64,000 bases of DNA from Actinospineispora spinosispora DSM 44797 (lineage in GTDB: Bacteria; Actinomycetota; Actinomycetes; Mycobacteriales; Pseudonocardiaceae). The translations under genes were made by a program, and so were the position numbers. The DNA lies in contig NZ_KE386837.1 in NCBI RefSeq assembly GCF_000429025.1, positions 234,959 through 298,958 of the forward strand. Reading direction: 5' to 3'. This document shows, in pieces, positions 36,450-44,640 of the stretch. The notes under the pieces were generated by a model, which saw only the letters and a program-made list of their open reading frames with translations, did no database searches and was not told where the DNA came from. Each line of letters opens with the position of its first letter. The first letter of the stretch is position 1.

Positions 36450-36731
36450 TCAGGAGCGCACGAGGCGGGCGATCGCGTCGGCCGCCTCGCGGACCTTGGC
36501 CTCGGCCTGTTCGTCGCCCGCCCGCGCCGCGTCGACGACGCAGCCGGACATGTGCTCGGTGAGCAGCTCCAGCGCGAAGGCCTGCAGCGCACGCGTGGCG
36601 GCGGAGACCTGGGTCAGTACGTCGATGCAGTAGACGTCCTCGTTGACCATCCGCTGCAGGCCTCGGACCTGGCCTTCCACCCGCCGCAGGCGTCGCAGGT
36701 GGGTGTCCTTCTGATCGACGTAGCCCGGCAT
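36450..36731 (-). CDS. csoR: Copper-sensing repressor CsoR
   Basis: A 93-residue all-helical repressor. Its copper-binding set is C in V-Y-C-I-D-V, then H in T-E-H-M, and C in S-G-C-V, the C-H-C arrangement of CsoR. The opening H-L-R-R-L-R-R-V-E-G-Q-V-R-G-L is diagnostic for the family. The ATG at 36731 is chosen because GGAGG lies just before it. It is a tetramer that leaves DNA on binding Cu(I). It precedes copZ and its presumed operator. Confidence 0.92.
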   Translation of the reverse strand: MPGYVDQKDTHLRRLRRVEGQVRGLQRMVNEDVYCIDVLTQVSAATRALQAFALELLTEHMSGCVVDAARAGDEQAEAKVREAADAIARLVRS

Positions 36732-36761
36732 CGCCGTCCTCCAGGTCGTGGTGGTCATCCG

Positions 36762-36783
36762 AGTATACCTCAGGGGGGTAACC
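36762..36783. promoter_or_regulatory. CsoR operator
   Basis: TATACCTCAGGGGGGTA (36764-36780) is a G-tract pseudo-palindrome, about 30 bases upstream of csoR. It resembles the TACCC...GGGTA operators of CsoR. Confidence 0.7.
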
Positions 36784-36929
36784 GGAAAGGCTGACCAACA
36801 GCGTGTCCAAATGGTCACTGATAGTGCATCAGCTCACCCGGGAAGGGGGGTGCATACCACGCTGGTGGTCGGTAACGTGCTGGTCGCGGTGACGGGGGTT
36901 ACTCGAACATGCCAACGGGGAGGCGCTCG

Positions 36930-37175
36930 ATGAGTGGATCGGCCAGGGTTCCGACACAAGTGACCAATCAGCGATACGGCGGAGAGGTGCCGGCCTCGGC
37001 GATCCCCTCCCAGCGGAGCGCGGCGGACGCATACCGGGTGACGGAGGACCAGGTCCACCGCGCTCGCATCGTCGTCGCGCGCAACGCCGAGGACTCGGAG
37101 GACTGCCGGCAGCTGCTCGACATGCTCGGGCTCATCGGAACCTCGGCGGACAGTCTCCCGCCGGTGCGCCGCTGA
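36930..37175 (+). CDS. Small hypothetical protein before tRNA cluster
   Basis: An 81-residue soluble protein with no signal peptide. The second half forms two charged helices (D-Q-V-H-R-A-R-I-V-V-A-R and D-C-R-Q-L-L-D-M-L-G-L), with an N-terminal Pro/Ser-rich stretch. I chose the ATG at 36930 because GGGAGG lies 7 bases before it. No family is recognised. It is the last gene before the tRNA-Glu gene. Confidence 0.6.
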   Translation: MSGSARVPTQVTNQRYGGEVPASAIPSQRSAADAYRVTEDQVHRARIVVARNAEDSEDCRQLLDMLGLIGTSADSLPPVRR

Positions 37176-37313
37176 AACCACGCCGAAAACGGCGGAAACC
37201 GCAGGTCGGGCGAGGAGTGGGGGGTCGGTTGATCGGGCTCCGACCCCCTGTCATATGCTTCTCCTCGCTCCCAGCGGTAAGCCGTTGGAGGCCACGGCCC
37301 ACAGAGGGTTTGG

Positions 37314-37386
37314 GTCCCCATCGTCTAGCGGCCTAGGACTCCGCCCTTTCAAGGCGGCAGCGCGGGTTCGAATCCCGTTGGGGGCA
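37314..37386 (+). tRNA. tRNA-Glu (TTC)
   Basis: A 73-base cloverleaf with the anticodon loop CTTTCAA (anticodon TTC), D-arm, and GGTTCGAAT T-loop. The acceptor stem pairs GTCCCCA with TGGGGGC. No encoded CCA. Confidence 0.95.
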
Positions 37387-37453
37387 CGTAGTGCAGCACG
37401 ACAGCAGTACCGTACGATCGGAAGTACAGCAGTAAAGAAGTGGTTACACGCAA

Positions 37454-37527
37454 GGCCCAGTGGCGCAGTTGGTTAGCGCGTCGCCCTGTCACGGCGAAGG
37501 TCGCGGGTTCGAGTCCCGTCTGGGTCG
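37454..37527 (+). tRNA. tRNA-Asp (GTC)
   Basis: A 74-base cloverleaf with the anticodon loop CTGTCAC (anticodon GTC) and T-loop GGTTCGAGT. Acceptor arms GGCCCAG and CTGGGTC pair. No encoded CCA. Confidence 0.95.
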
Positions 37528-37565
37528 CTTTGTTCTGCGTGCAGTTCGATGAGCTGCACGTGCCC

Positions 37566-37642
37566 GGCCAGGTAGCTCAGTTGGTACGAGCGACCGCCTG
37601 AAAAGCGGTAGGTCGGCGGTTCGACCCCGCCCCTGGCCACCA
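37566..37642 (+). tRNA. tRNA-Phe (GAA), element insertion site
   Basis: A cloverleaf with the anticodon loop CTGAAAA (anticodon GAA). Acceptor arms GGCCAGG and CCTGGCC pair, and CCA is encoded (37640-37642). From the anticodon loop onward its sequence is the attL copy, so the gene stays whole after element integration. Confidence 0.95.
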
Positions 37643-37648
37643 GCTTTG
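37598..37648. repeat. attL, 51-bp direct repeat
   Basis: Left attachment site within and just after tRNA-Phe, identical to 56552-56602. It extends from the anticodon loop to 6 bases beyond the CCA end. Confidence 0.93.
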
Positions 37649-37707
37649 ACCAGCGCCGGACGGCCCGACCATGATCGGCCGGACCGCCCTGGCGCTCAAT
37701 TTGGGGC

Positions 37708-39033
37708 TCATTCGCTCCAGAGGAACCCATTCAGCTGCCGTGCGATGTCGTTGCGCAGCACCGCTGTCACATGCTGGTAGCGCTTCGCCATCGCCGGGTT
37801 GGACCAGCCCATGAACTCCATCACGGCACGCTCCGGGATGCCCAGGAGCAGCAGCACCGTTGCCGCCGTGTGCCTGGCATCGTGCAGTCGGGCATTACGC
37901 ACGCCAGCGTCGGCTAGCAGTTGCTTCCACTCCCGCAAGTCCTGCTCGGGGCTGATCGGCCGGCCGTTCAGTTGGGCGAACATCCAGTCACCGTCCTCCC
38001 ACGCGGTACCGGCGTGTGCCCGTTCCTTCTCTTGCGCCTCCTTGTGCTGCTTGAGCAGGGTGAAGAGCTGGTCCGGCAGGACGATGCCACGTCGACCCGC
38101 ACTCGACTTCACCTCGGCGTCCACAAGGCCACCGTTCTTGCGCTGAGGACACCACCGAGCGTGGCTCGTGCAGTCCGGCGGGCACGGCGGCGGGCACGGC
38201 CGGCGCTTGTGCCGCTTGCACGTCTCCTCGTTACACGGCTTGACCTTGTGGTACTTCTCGCCGCACTTGTGCGGATTCTCGCACCCGTGTTCCCAGGTCC
38301 GGCGCTGTAGCTGCCGAGCAATCATCAGAACCTTGGTCTTGCTGTTCAACCGTCGCCACTTCAGTCCGATGCTCTCGCCCTGCCGTGTACCGAGGGCCAG
38401 CGCGACTACGAAACGCACACCATTGCGCCGGCTCAAAGCGGTCTTGATGAGGCGCTGGATTTCCTCGGCCTCGAACGGCTCCACCTCGTCTTCTTCGATT
38501 CGAGGCGCTTTCGCCAACTTGGCTGGGTTCCTGGCGACGTAGCCGCGCCGTAGCGCTTCGCCCCACGCAGTCACCGCTGTCCGGTGCACCTGGTGTGCAT
38601 AGGCGGGCTTGAGGCCCTTCGCCAGCATTCCGGCGTACAGCTTCTCGAAGCGTTCCGGCTCGACCTTGTCCAACCAATGCTGGCCGAGCCCTGGCACCAA
38701 GTGTCGATGGATGGCGGTTCGATAAGCCTGGTACGCCTTGTACTTCACCGACGGCCTGGAGATGTTCTCCAACCAGTGGATGAGCCACTTCTCCACCCGC
38801 CATTTGCTGCCGGGCTTCGGCACCGTGCCGGCCTCTCGCTTCTGCTCCAGCTTGCGTACGGCGTCTATCACCTCACTCTCGGTCTGGCGCTTGATGGTGC
38901 GTCTGTCCGGGCGTCCATCGTCACGGAGACCGACCGTGACGCGGCCGACCCAGCATTGCTCGTACTTACCGAAGTAGATGGAACTCGCCCCGTTGGGCGC
39001 CCGGGTTCCCTCTTCCCGTTGCTTGCGTGGCAT
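37708..39033 (-). CDS. int: Tyrosine site-specific integrase
   Basis: A 441-residue tyrosine recombinase. An N-terminal arm-binding and core-binding region leads to the catalytic part. The first Arg is in L-G-T-R-Q-G-E, H-x-x-R is H-D-A-R-H, and the nucleophile Tyr is in A-K-R-Y-Q-H-V. A Cys/His-rich insertion of about 60 residues in the middle (C-E-N-P-H-K-C-G and H-K-R-R-P-C-P-P) looks like a zinc-binding loop seen in AICE integrases. It lies 60 bases from attL and reads toward it, and so is expected to act on the tRNA-Phe attachment site. Confidence 0.93.
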   Translation of the reverse strand: MPRKQREEGTRAPNGASSIYFGKYEQCWVGRVTVGLRDDGRPDRRTIKRQTESEVIDAVRKLEQKREAGTVPKPGSKWRVEKWLIHWLENISRPSVKYKAYQAYRTAIHRHLVPGLGQHWLDKVEPERFEKLYAGMLAKGLKPAYAHQVHRTAVTAWGEALRRGYVARNPAKLAKAPRIEEDEVEPFEAEEIQRLIKTALSRRNGVRFVVALALGTRQGESIGLKWRRLNSKTKVLMIARQLQRRTWEHGCENPHKCGEKYHKVKPCNEETCKRHKRRPCPPPCPPDCTSHARWCPQRKNGGLVDAEVKSSAGRRGIVLPDQLFTLLKQHKEAQEKERAHAGTAWEDGDWMFAQLNGRPISPEQDLREWKQLLADAGVRNARLHDARHTAATVLLLLGIPERAVMEFMGWSNPAMAKRYQHVTAVLRNDIARQLNGFLWSE

Positions 39034-39049
39034 TGCGGTCTCCTCTCGG

Positions 39050-39268
39050 TCAGGCGGCCTGCTGGTCGGCGGTCAGGGCTCGGACGAAGTCCCGTAGGGC
39101 GTCGTCGGGGATGCGGCGCAGCCGTCCTATCCGGACGCTGAAGATCTCGCCGTTCTTGATCAGTTCGTAGACACGGGTGCGGCTGATGCTGAGCAGCTGG
39201 GCTGCTGACTCGACGGTGTGCATGACGCGCGGCCGGGTGGTCGGGATGATGTTGCTCTGGCTGTCCAT
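39050..39268 (-). CDS. xis: Excisionase, MerR-like helix-turn-helix
   Basis: A 72-residue DNA-binding protein with the excisionase-type winged helix-turn-helix (S-A-A-Q-L-L-S-I-S-R-T-R-V-Y-E-L, then G-R-L-R-R-I-P). It starts just 16 bases upstream of int, in the same operon, the usual AICE arrangement. It likely bends attL/attR DNA and directs excision. Confidence 0.88.
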   Translation of the reverse strand: MDSQSNIIPTTRPRVMHTVESAAQLLSISRTRVYELIKNGEIFSVRIGRLRRIPDDALRDFVRALTADQQAA

Positions 39269-39400
39269 CAGGACGGATCTCCTCGGTGTGGTTGGGCGGG
39301 ATGACGAGCTGGGTGGGCGTCGGGCACGGCAAATACCGCCCTCCTGCGACAGGCGCGGGCGTGATGACGGTCAGCGGGATGTGGCGCAAGCGGGCGCCGG

Positions 39401-39535
39401 TTACGAAGTAAACGAAGTTACGAAGTTAGGGGCTGACCTGCGGTTTTGTTCGGACCTAACTTCGTAGGTTACGAAGTTAGGTCTGAGTGTTTGTGCTGGT
39501 CAGGGGCTAAGTTCGTAACTTCGTTAACTTCGTTG
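39401..39535. repeat. Iteron cluster ACGAAGTTA between xis and rep
   Basis: About eight direct and inverted copies of the 9-mer ACGAAGTTA or one-base variants lie in 135 bases: 39403, 39412, 39420, then inverse at 39457, direct at 39471, inverse at 39508, 39516 and 39525. The region is A+T-richer than its surroundings and sits just 3' of the rep gene and upstream of xis. It may be a replication origin, Xis/Rep binding region or promoter operator. Confidence 0.8.
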
Positions 39536-39541
39536 GGTCGC

Positions 39542-40921
39542 TCAGCCGGCGATGTAGATCGCTGTCGGGCGGCCGGGTTTGCCGTCAGCGCGTGGGCGTT
39601 GGGCGTGGGTGATGGCGCCGGTGGTGATGAGCCGGTTGAGCAGGGTGTTGATGTCGCCGGCCTTCTTGTTGCCGCCGTAGTGCCCGCTGGTGATGTCCTG
39701 CTTGGTGCGGCCGGCCGGGCCGGCGTCGGTGATGTAGGCGAGCAGCTGCGCGACGTCTTCGTTGTTCTCGAACACGGTGCGGACCGAGGCGATGGAGTAC
39801 CGGACGAGCCCGGCGGCGGCGTGCAGGTGCTCGGTGGTGATGTGGGTGGTGTGATCGATCGCGGCGTGGATGGCGGCGATGCGCAGGGTGTTAGGCGCGG
39901 TGCGGGCGAGGAACTGCTCAACAGGTCCGGTGTCGCCGTGGTCGATGCCGAATTCGACGTAGAGCTCTCGCCAGAGCTGGGTGGCGGTGGGTGTGAGGTT
40001 GATGGTGTCGAGTTGGGCTCCTTCGGTAAGCCGGCGGCCGAAGTCGATGCCGTGTTCGGCGATGACGTTGTCGGATGCGCCGGTGGATAGCGGCAGGAAC
40101 TGGCTACGTGCCACGGCCAGCGGTAGGAATCGGTTGTAGGTGCCCCCGGCCAGATCAGATGCGGAGACTTTCGCTCGGAATTCGTCGGGTGTGATGTGGG
40201 TGAGGAGTCCGACGTGGCTGTTGGGTGCGACTCGGGCGGTGACGTTGAGGGTGGACAGGTCCCCGCCTTCCCACGCGGCGCGCAGGGTGGCGGAGAGGGT
40301 GTTTCCTTCGCGGCGCATGCGGGCCATGACGGCGGCCCATTCGGGCTCGAACACCATGAGCCGGCGGTCGCCGGGCGGGAGCAGCCCGCCGGCCTTCGGT
40401 TGGTCCTTGCGGTTACCTGCTTTCGAGTCGTCGGTGGGGTCGTCGTCTTCGGCGAAGATGATCGCCAGGCCTTCCCCGGAGGTGAGTCCGGATCGGATGT
40501 TGGTGGCGGCGAATTCTGGGTCAGCGCTGGTGATGAGCCGGCGTGCGGCCGACCAGCCGGCGCCTTTTCGTCCAGCGCCGGACCGGCCGACGATCAGCGG
40601 CCACACGAGCAGCGGGTGGCGGTCGTCGCCGGCTTGGACGCGGGGTTTTTGGCCGAGGTGGACACCGGCCGCGCAGAGCAGTGAGGCGTAGATGTTGATG
40701 GGGTCGGCTTCGCTGGTGGGTGCGATGCGGGCGGTGAGGTCTCCGAGGTAGCAGTTCCAGACGGCGTCATCGACGCGTGGGAGTTCTCGGCGGGCTCGGG
40801 CGACCTCGGCGCGTGCGGCCAGCTCCGCCGGCCCAGCCTCATCGCTATGGCCGCTGATCGCGGTCGCGGTGGTTGTGGTGGGTTGGTGGGTGGGGATGGC
40901 GCGTAGGTGGGCGGTGTTCAC
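39542..40921 (-). CDS. DUF3987-like ATPase, AICE replication protein
   Basis: A 459-residue protein like the DUF3987/YfjI family. The Walker-A-like V-G-R-S-G-A-G-R-K-G-A-G-W block near 110-123, then F-A-E-D-D-D and F-E-P-E-W-A, and the family's C-terminal helical region G-G-T-Y-N-R-F-L are seen. The last 80 residues form a winged-helix-like tail (T-K-Q-D-I-T-S-G). Downstream of the prim-pol gene on the same strand, it probably acts as the helicase or initiator partner of the primase. The iteron cluster lies just past its stop. Confidence 0.8.
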   Translation of the reverse strand: MNTAHLRAIPTHQPTTTTATAISGHSDEAGPAELAARAEVARARRELPRVDDAVWNCYLGDLTARIAPTSEADPINIYASLLCAAGVHLGQKPRVQAGDDRHPLLVWPLIVGRSGAGRKGAGWSAARRLITSADPEFAATNIRSGLTSGEGLAIIFAEDDDPTDDSKAGNRKDQPKAGGLLPPGDRRLMVFEPEWAAVMARMRREGNTLSATLRAAWEGGDLSTLNVTARVAPNSHVGLLTHITPDEFRAKVSASDLAGGTYNRFLPLAVARSQFLPLSTGASDNVIAEHGIDFGRRLTEGAQLDTINLTPTATQLWRELYVEFGIDHGDTGPVEQFLARTAPNTLRIAAIHAAIDHTTHITTEHLHAAAGLVRYSIASVRTVFENNEDVAQLLAYITDAGPAGRTKQDITSGHYGGNKKAGDINTLLNRLITTGAITHAQRPRADGKPGRPTAIYIAG

Positions 40922-40988
40922 CCGGGTTCCTCCTCCCTGAAAGTGGCTGGTGTGGTGGGTGCCGGGCGCTGGGCAGCGGCCGGCGGGG

Positions 40989-41969
40989 TCAGCGTGTGTG
41001 GGCGTGGTGTTGGTGATGGCCGGGCAGGTTGGTGCGGGGGTTGCGGGCGCCGGTGCGTAGGCCTGAGGTGATGGTTGCTTCGATTTCGGGTTCGGTGCAT
41101 CGACAGTTCGCGGTGATCAGGTGCGCCGAAAACTGCTTGAGCATGTGGTGGGCGGTGACGGGGTTGAGCGCGCCGGCTCCGACGAGTTCACCGAGGCGGC
41201 AGGCGGCGACGAACAGGGTCTTGTTGTGTGCTCCTGGTGCGGCGGTGGCGATGCGGTGGGCTTGGTCGGCGGTGATGGTGGCGATGTAGGCGGCGAGCCG
41301 GTCTGAGGGCACCTCGGGGCCGCCGGAGAGCGTCGGTGGCGGCTTGGGGGTGAGGGCTTGGTGCAGCCAGGTGGGCAGTTCGGCGGGGTCTTGGTCGTCG
41401 AGCAGTTCGTAGGCGCCGGTGGGTGTGGTGGAGCCGGCGGCGACGACGTATCCGCCGTGCGCGCGGGTGTCGACGAGGCGGCCGAGCGCGCCGGCGGTGG
41501 AGCGCAGCCGGCTCCCGGCGGGTGTCCGGTAGTAGAGGTGGGTTCCGCCGGATGGTGTGGTGACGGTGTGGGTGTCCGGGATCGTGGCGCCGGTGTGGCG
41601 GGCGAGCTGGGTCAGGGTGTGGGCACCGGAGGTGGCGCCCCCCATGCTCAAGCCGTCTTTTCCTCGCACCCGGCCGGACGTGCGTTCGCGGTTGGGGTCG
41701 CCGGCCGGGTGGGTGTTGTGGTCGGGGTGATCGAGGTCGATCACGACCAGTTGTGAGGGGCCGGTGGCGATGGCGGTGTTGTGGTCGGGATGAGCACGCC
41801 AGTAGGCGGTGATGTGGTCGGGGTTGGTGGTGGCGCGCTGTTCCCATTGCCGGATCGCGGGTTGCTTACTGCCCGGTAGCAGTGGGAAGACCCGCCACCC
41901 GCGTTCAGCGGCGAGCAGAGCAGCGGCGAGGCGGGCGCGCTGGACAAGGTTGAGCGTGGGCGTGGTCAT
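40989..41969 (-). CDS. Primase-polymerase (prim-pol) domain protein
   Basis: A 326-residue protein with a bifunctional primase/polymerase domain in the N-terminal 200 residues: G-W-R-V-F-P-L-L-P-G-S-K-Q-P, then N-T-A-I-A-T-G, D-L-D-H-P, and the later D-T-R-A-H-G-G-Y-V-V. The C-terminal part (about 220-326) is an uncharacterised alpha-helical domain. It is typical of the RepPP class of AICE initiators. The ATG at 41969 is chosen for its good GGAGG site; the longer reading is not conserved. Confidence 0.88.
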   Translation of the reverse strand: MTTPTLNLVQRARLAAALLAAERGWRVFPLLPGSKQPAIRQWEQRATTNPDHITAYWRAHPDHNTAIATGPSQLVVIDLDHPDHNTHPAGDPNRERTSGRVRGKDGLSMGGATSGAHTLTQLARHTGATIPDTHTVTTPSGGTHLYYRTPAGSRLRSTAGALGRLVDTRAHGGYVVAAGSTTPTGAYELLDDQDPAELPTWLHQALTPKPPPTLSGGPEVPSDRLAAYIATITADQAHRIATAAPGAHNKTLFVAACRLGELVGAGALNPVTAHHMLKQFSAHLITANCRCTEPEIEATITSGLRTGARNPRTNLPGHHQHHAHTR

Positions 41970-42069
41970 GCGGGTGTCCTCCAAAGACAAGCCAGGGCGA
42001 GAGCGGGGTCCGAGCCGGTGGGGCCGCGCGGATTCGGCGGCCCCACCGACACAGCGCGGTGGTGGTGTG

Positions 42070-42519
42070 TCAGAACGGCGGTTCGTCCGAGCTGGCGGCC
42101 GGCGCCGCACCCCACGGGTCCTCGGCCTTCGGCGCACCGGCGGTGGTGTTGGTGCGGGTTGCCTTATTGACGGTGGCGGTGGCCCATTTCAGCGACGGCC
42201 CGATCTCGGTGACGTCGAGTTCGAACACGGTGCGCTTCTCGCCCTCGGCGGTGTCGTAGGTGCGCTGCTTGAGACGGCCGGTGACGATGACCCGGTTGCC
42301 CTTGTTCAGCGAGTTGGTGACGTTCTCAGCGGCCTCACGCCAGATCGAGCAGCGCAGGAACGTCGCATCACCATCGGCCCACTGGCCGGTGTTCTTGTCG
42401 TATCGGCGTTCGTTCGCCGCGACGGTGAAATTGGCAACCGCATGCCCACTGGGGGTGAAACGCAGCTCGGGCGTAGCGGTCAGAGTGCCGGTCACGGTGA
42501 CTTCAGGAAGACCAGTCAT
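42070..42519 (-). CDS. ssb: Single-stranded DNA-binding protein
   Basis: A 149-residue OB-fold SSB: V-T-V-T-G-T-L, R-F-T-P-S-G-H-A-V-A-N-F-T-V, then R-C-S-I-W-R-E-A-A-E-N and G-R-L-K-Q-R-T-Y. It has a short Thr/Ala-rich linker and the acidic tip D-E-P-P-F, close to the D-I-P-F consensus that recruits partners. Located upstream of the prim-pol gene, it likely serves element replication. A GGTGGGGCCGC hairpin lies 42016-42047 after its stop. Confidence 0.92.
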   Translation of the reverse strand: MTGLPEVTVTGTLTATPELRFTPSGHAVANFTVAANERRYDKNTGQWADGDATFLRCSIWREAAENVTNSLNKGNRVIVTGRLKQRTYDTAEGEKRTVFELDVTEIGPSLKWATATVNKATRTNTTAGAPKAEDPWGAAPAASSDEPPF

Positions 42520-42570
42520 GACAGGTAGTGCTCCTTCGAATTACTCGATTGCCGGGATGGCTCGGACGGG

Positions 42571-43038
42571 TCAGTGATGGGTTCGGTAGGCGGTCGGGTT
42601 GGTGGTCACCTCCGGTGGGTGGATGTGCCAGCGGCGCAACCGGGCGCGCGCGGTCGCGGTGAGCAGCACCGATGTGGCGGCGGTTTCGTGGCGGCCGTGC
42701 CGGACCGGCCGCACCGCGCCGAGCGCGAGGAAGCCCCGGTCGAGAAGCTGATGCACAGCGTTGGCCTCGACCACCGGTGCTCGGTCGACGTGTGGGCCGC
42801 CTCGAACACGGCGCCGCCACACCTGCTGGTGCTCGCCGATGAGGACGTAGCCGAACCCCTCGGCTCTCTCGAGCACGTCACGGACCAGCACGAGATCGTT
42901 GGTTGGCACGTAGCCGGCCCCCGTGCTCGGACCGGGTTGAGTAGCCGGCGGAGCGTCGTGGGGGCGCTGGTGCGGGATCGGTAGGTCGAACAGCCCGGCG
43001 TCGGCACCGGGGTCCGCGTGGTGGGCGGGCGGGGTCAC
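42571..43038 (-). CDS. Hypothetical AICE protein, winged-helix-like
   Basis: A 155-residue protein. After a Pro/His-rich start, residues 60-145 show a pattern of L-V-R-D-V-L-E-R-A-E-G, V-E-A-N-A-V-H-Q-L-L-D-R-G-F-L and L-L-T-A-T-A-R-A-R-L-R-R-W, which resembles a winged-helix fold. The GTG at 43038 overlaps the upstream stop by 4 bases (GTGA), so the start is credible. No family recognised. Confidence 0.55.
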   Translation of the reverse strand: MTPPAHHADPGADAGLFDLPIPHQRPHDAPPATQPGPSTGAGYVPTNDLVLVRDVLERAEGFGYVLIGEHQQVWRRRVRGGPHVDRAPVVEANAVHQLLDRGFLALGAVRPVRHGRHETAATSVLLTATARARLRRWHIHPPEVTTNPTAYRTHH

Positions 43039-43340
43039 AGCGCGGGCGCCGAGGGCGTGGTGTGGCGGGGTTGGGCGACTGTTCGGTCGCCACCGCCGAG
43101 CCGGATCAACGGCCGTTCCGAGGTGGGCCTGACCGTGCACACCGTGGTCGGGTCCTGGCGCCGGTAGAACGCGCAGGTCTGCTCACCCTCAGCGGGATTG
43201 TCGTCGTAGACCACGACATCCCGGCCCGCGAGGACCGATCCCGTCGTGCCGGGTTCAGCGGCGACGGCGAGCGAGGCAACGGTGACGGCGAGTGTGGCCA
43301 GCGCCAGTAGGGATGCCTGGCTGGTGCGTGATTTGGGCAT
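43035..43340 (-). CDS. Small exported AICE protein
   Basis: A 101-residue protein with an N-terminal hydrophobic stretch (about residues 10-28) after M-P-K-S-R-T, consistent with a signal peptide or anchor. The rest contains two cysteines (C-A-F-Y-R and V-C-T-V-R) that could form a disulphide. Located in the element's small-gene cascade, with a leader element 22 bases upstream. No family recognised. Confidence 0.55.
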   Translation of the reverse strand: MPKSRTSQASLLALATLAVTVASLAVAAEPGTTGSVLAGRDVVVYDDNPAEGEQTCAFYRRQDPTTVCTVRPTSERPLIRLGGGDRTVAQPRHTTPSAPAL

Positions 43341-43361
43341 GGGGGCTCCTGGTGTTGTCGT

Positions 43362-43427
43362 CTGGTGGTTGGGAAGAGCTGGCGTGCCCGGCCCGGTGGG
43401 GCGTCTGGTGGAGGGACCACCGGGCCG
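43362..43427 (-). repeat. AICE leader element, copy A
   Basis: One of six copies. On the plus strand the core CTGGTGGTTGG begins here, and CTGGTGGAGGGACCACC follows 34 bases later. It ends 22 bases before the ATG of the leftward gene (43340), so it lies in that gene's 5' leader. Confidence 0.8.
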
Positions 43428-43459
43428 GGGTGTGCGCCGCGTACGGCGGGTGGGGCTGG

Positions 43460-43645
43460 TTAGGAGTTGGTGGGCATGCTCGGTTGGTAGCCCGTGGAGG
43501 TCAGCTCAGGGCACATCGCTTCGCCGTCGACGTGTGACCAGCTCAGGCGTCGTGGTTCGACGTTGGCTGCCCATCCGCGCGTGCCGGTCTTGGGTGCGCG
43601 GTTGATGGCTCGTTCGCCGCATACTGTGCAGAAGTGCCTGGTCAT
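43460..43645 (-). CDS. Small zinc-knuckle AICE protein
   Basis: A 61-residue protein with a C-x-x-C near the start (C-T-V-C-G) and one further Cys late (M-C-P-E-L). It begins M-T-R-H-F, with a GGGAG site upstream. It is probably a small metal-stabilised DNA- or protein-binding factor. No family recognised. Confidence 0.55.
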   Translation of the reverse strand: MTRHFCTVCGERAINRAPKTGTRGWAANVEPRRLSWSHVDGEAMCPELTSTGYQPSMPTNS

Positions 43646-43670
43646 GGTGGGGTTCTCCCGTGATGCTCGA

Positions 43671-43726
43671 TGGTGGTTGGTGCAGACCTCGGCCTGGCGG
43701 GTGTCTGGTGGAGGGACCACTAGGCC
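43671..43726 (-). repeat. AICE leader element, copy B
   Basis: Core TGGTGGTTGG, then CTGGTGGAGGGACCAC, lying 26 bases before the ATG of the leftward gene at 43645. Confidence 0.75.
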
Positions 43727-43804
43727 GGGGGAATGTGGGGGCGGGCGCCGGAATCGGTTCCGGGCAGGAGGCCTATTCGCCGGCCGCCTCCGACTACCGG
43801 CGGC

Positions 43805-44017
43805 TTAACGCAGCTCGGTGACTGTCGACTCCAGTACTTCCCAGCCGCCTGTGAGCCTCGCGCCGAGCTTGATTTCGGCGTCGTTTGGTAGGTGCTGGTC
43901 GCAGTAGAAGTCGTACTGGTAGTCGGTTTCGGTGCCGGTTCGAGAGTCACCTCGACCGATGATCAGTTCCACGTACCAGTTGGCCTTTGACGGTGTCCCG
44001 CATGTGCATTTGCTCAT
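43805..44017 (-). CDS. Small AICE protein with Cys pair
   Basis: A 70-residue protein with a start C-T-C-G and one later Cys in Y-C-D-Q-H-L, resembling a short zinc-binding or beta-rich domain (Y-V-E-L-I-I-G-R-G). The start ATG has a GGAGATC site. No family recognised. Confidence 0.5.
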   Translation of the reverse strand: MSKCTCGTPSKANWYVELIIGRGDSRTGTETDYQYDFYCDQHLPNDAEIKLGARLTGGWEVLESTVTELR

Positions 44018-44055
44018 CTCGATCTCCTTGGAATTCCTGTGCTGGGTGCCGGTTG

Positions 44056-44112
44056 CTGGTGGTTGGGAGGGGCCCGACTCGGTGCGCTGGCTGGTGGAGG
44101 GACCACCGGGCC
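44056..44112 (-). repeat. AICE leader element, copy C
   Basis: CTGGTGGTTGG, then CTGGTGGAGGGACCACC, with GGGCCGGGGTG after it. It lies 39 bases before the ATG at 44017 and 14 bases past the upstream stop. Confidence 0.75.
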
Positions 44113-44125
44113 GGGGTGTGCTGGT

Positions 44126-44470
44126 CTACTGGTCGCGGACGTCGAAGTAGCGGACGCGTAGTTTTCGGCCTTGTCGCATGGCGGCGGTGGCTCGGTGTTT
44201 GCCGTTCCAGCCCTCGGCTACGCCGTGTTTGTTGACCACCACGAACGGATCACCGTCGCCGCCTTCCCACACGGATCTGGTCAGGTTCGGGTTCTGCATG
44301 TACCGGCGGACCCACGCTTCGTCGACGGGGGTGTCTGCCCACTTGACCTTGCGGGGATCGATCCAGCGTTTCTTGGCTTTGTCGTAGTCCGGTGTCGCGT
44401 ACCTGCGCCCGTGCCCGGGTGTCTTGGTTGTGTCTTGCTTGGTCGGTTCTCCCCAGGAGAAGAAGCCCAT
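44126..44470 (-). CDS. Small AICE protein, ParB-like core
   Basis: A 114-residue protein. The middle and end (V-V-V-N-K-H-G-V, then W-N-G-K-H-R-A-T-A-A-M, then G-R-K-L-R-V) resemble the ParB/sulfiredoxin-type N-terminal domain, in which G-x-H-R-A is the nucleotide-binding motif. I would treat that as a weak guess. The N-terminus starts M-G-F-F-S-W-G and is basic. It lies just downstream of the clt-like repeat region. Confidence 0.5.
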   Translation of the reverse strand: MGFFSWGEPTKQDTTKTPGHGRRYATPDYDKAKKRWIDPRKVKWADTPVDEAWVRRYMQNPNLTRSVWEGGDGDPFVVVNKHGVAEGWNGKHRATAAMRQGRKLRVRYFDVRDQ

Positions 44471-44640
44471 CGGTGATTGCCTCCGGATTTCGGTGTTGAG
44501 GTGGTGGCGCACGGTCGGTGGCAGCGGTCGAGCCGGGCGCGTGGCTGCCCGGTAGGTGGCCGCCGCCGGGTGCTTGAAGGTCGAGGCTGGAACGGGCCCG
44601 TTCTGTCACTGTGTGTGAGCGTGGTGGGCAGTGGGTTGCC

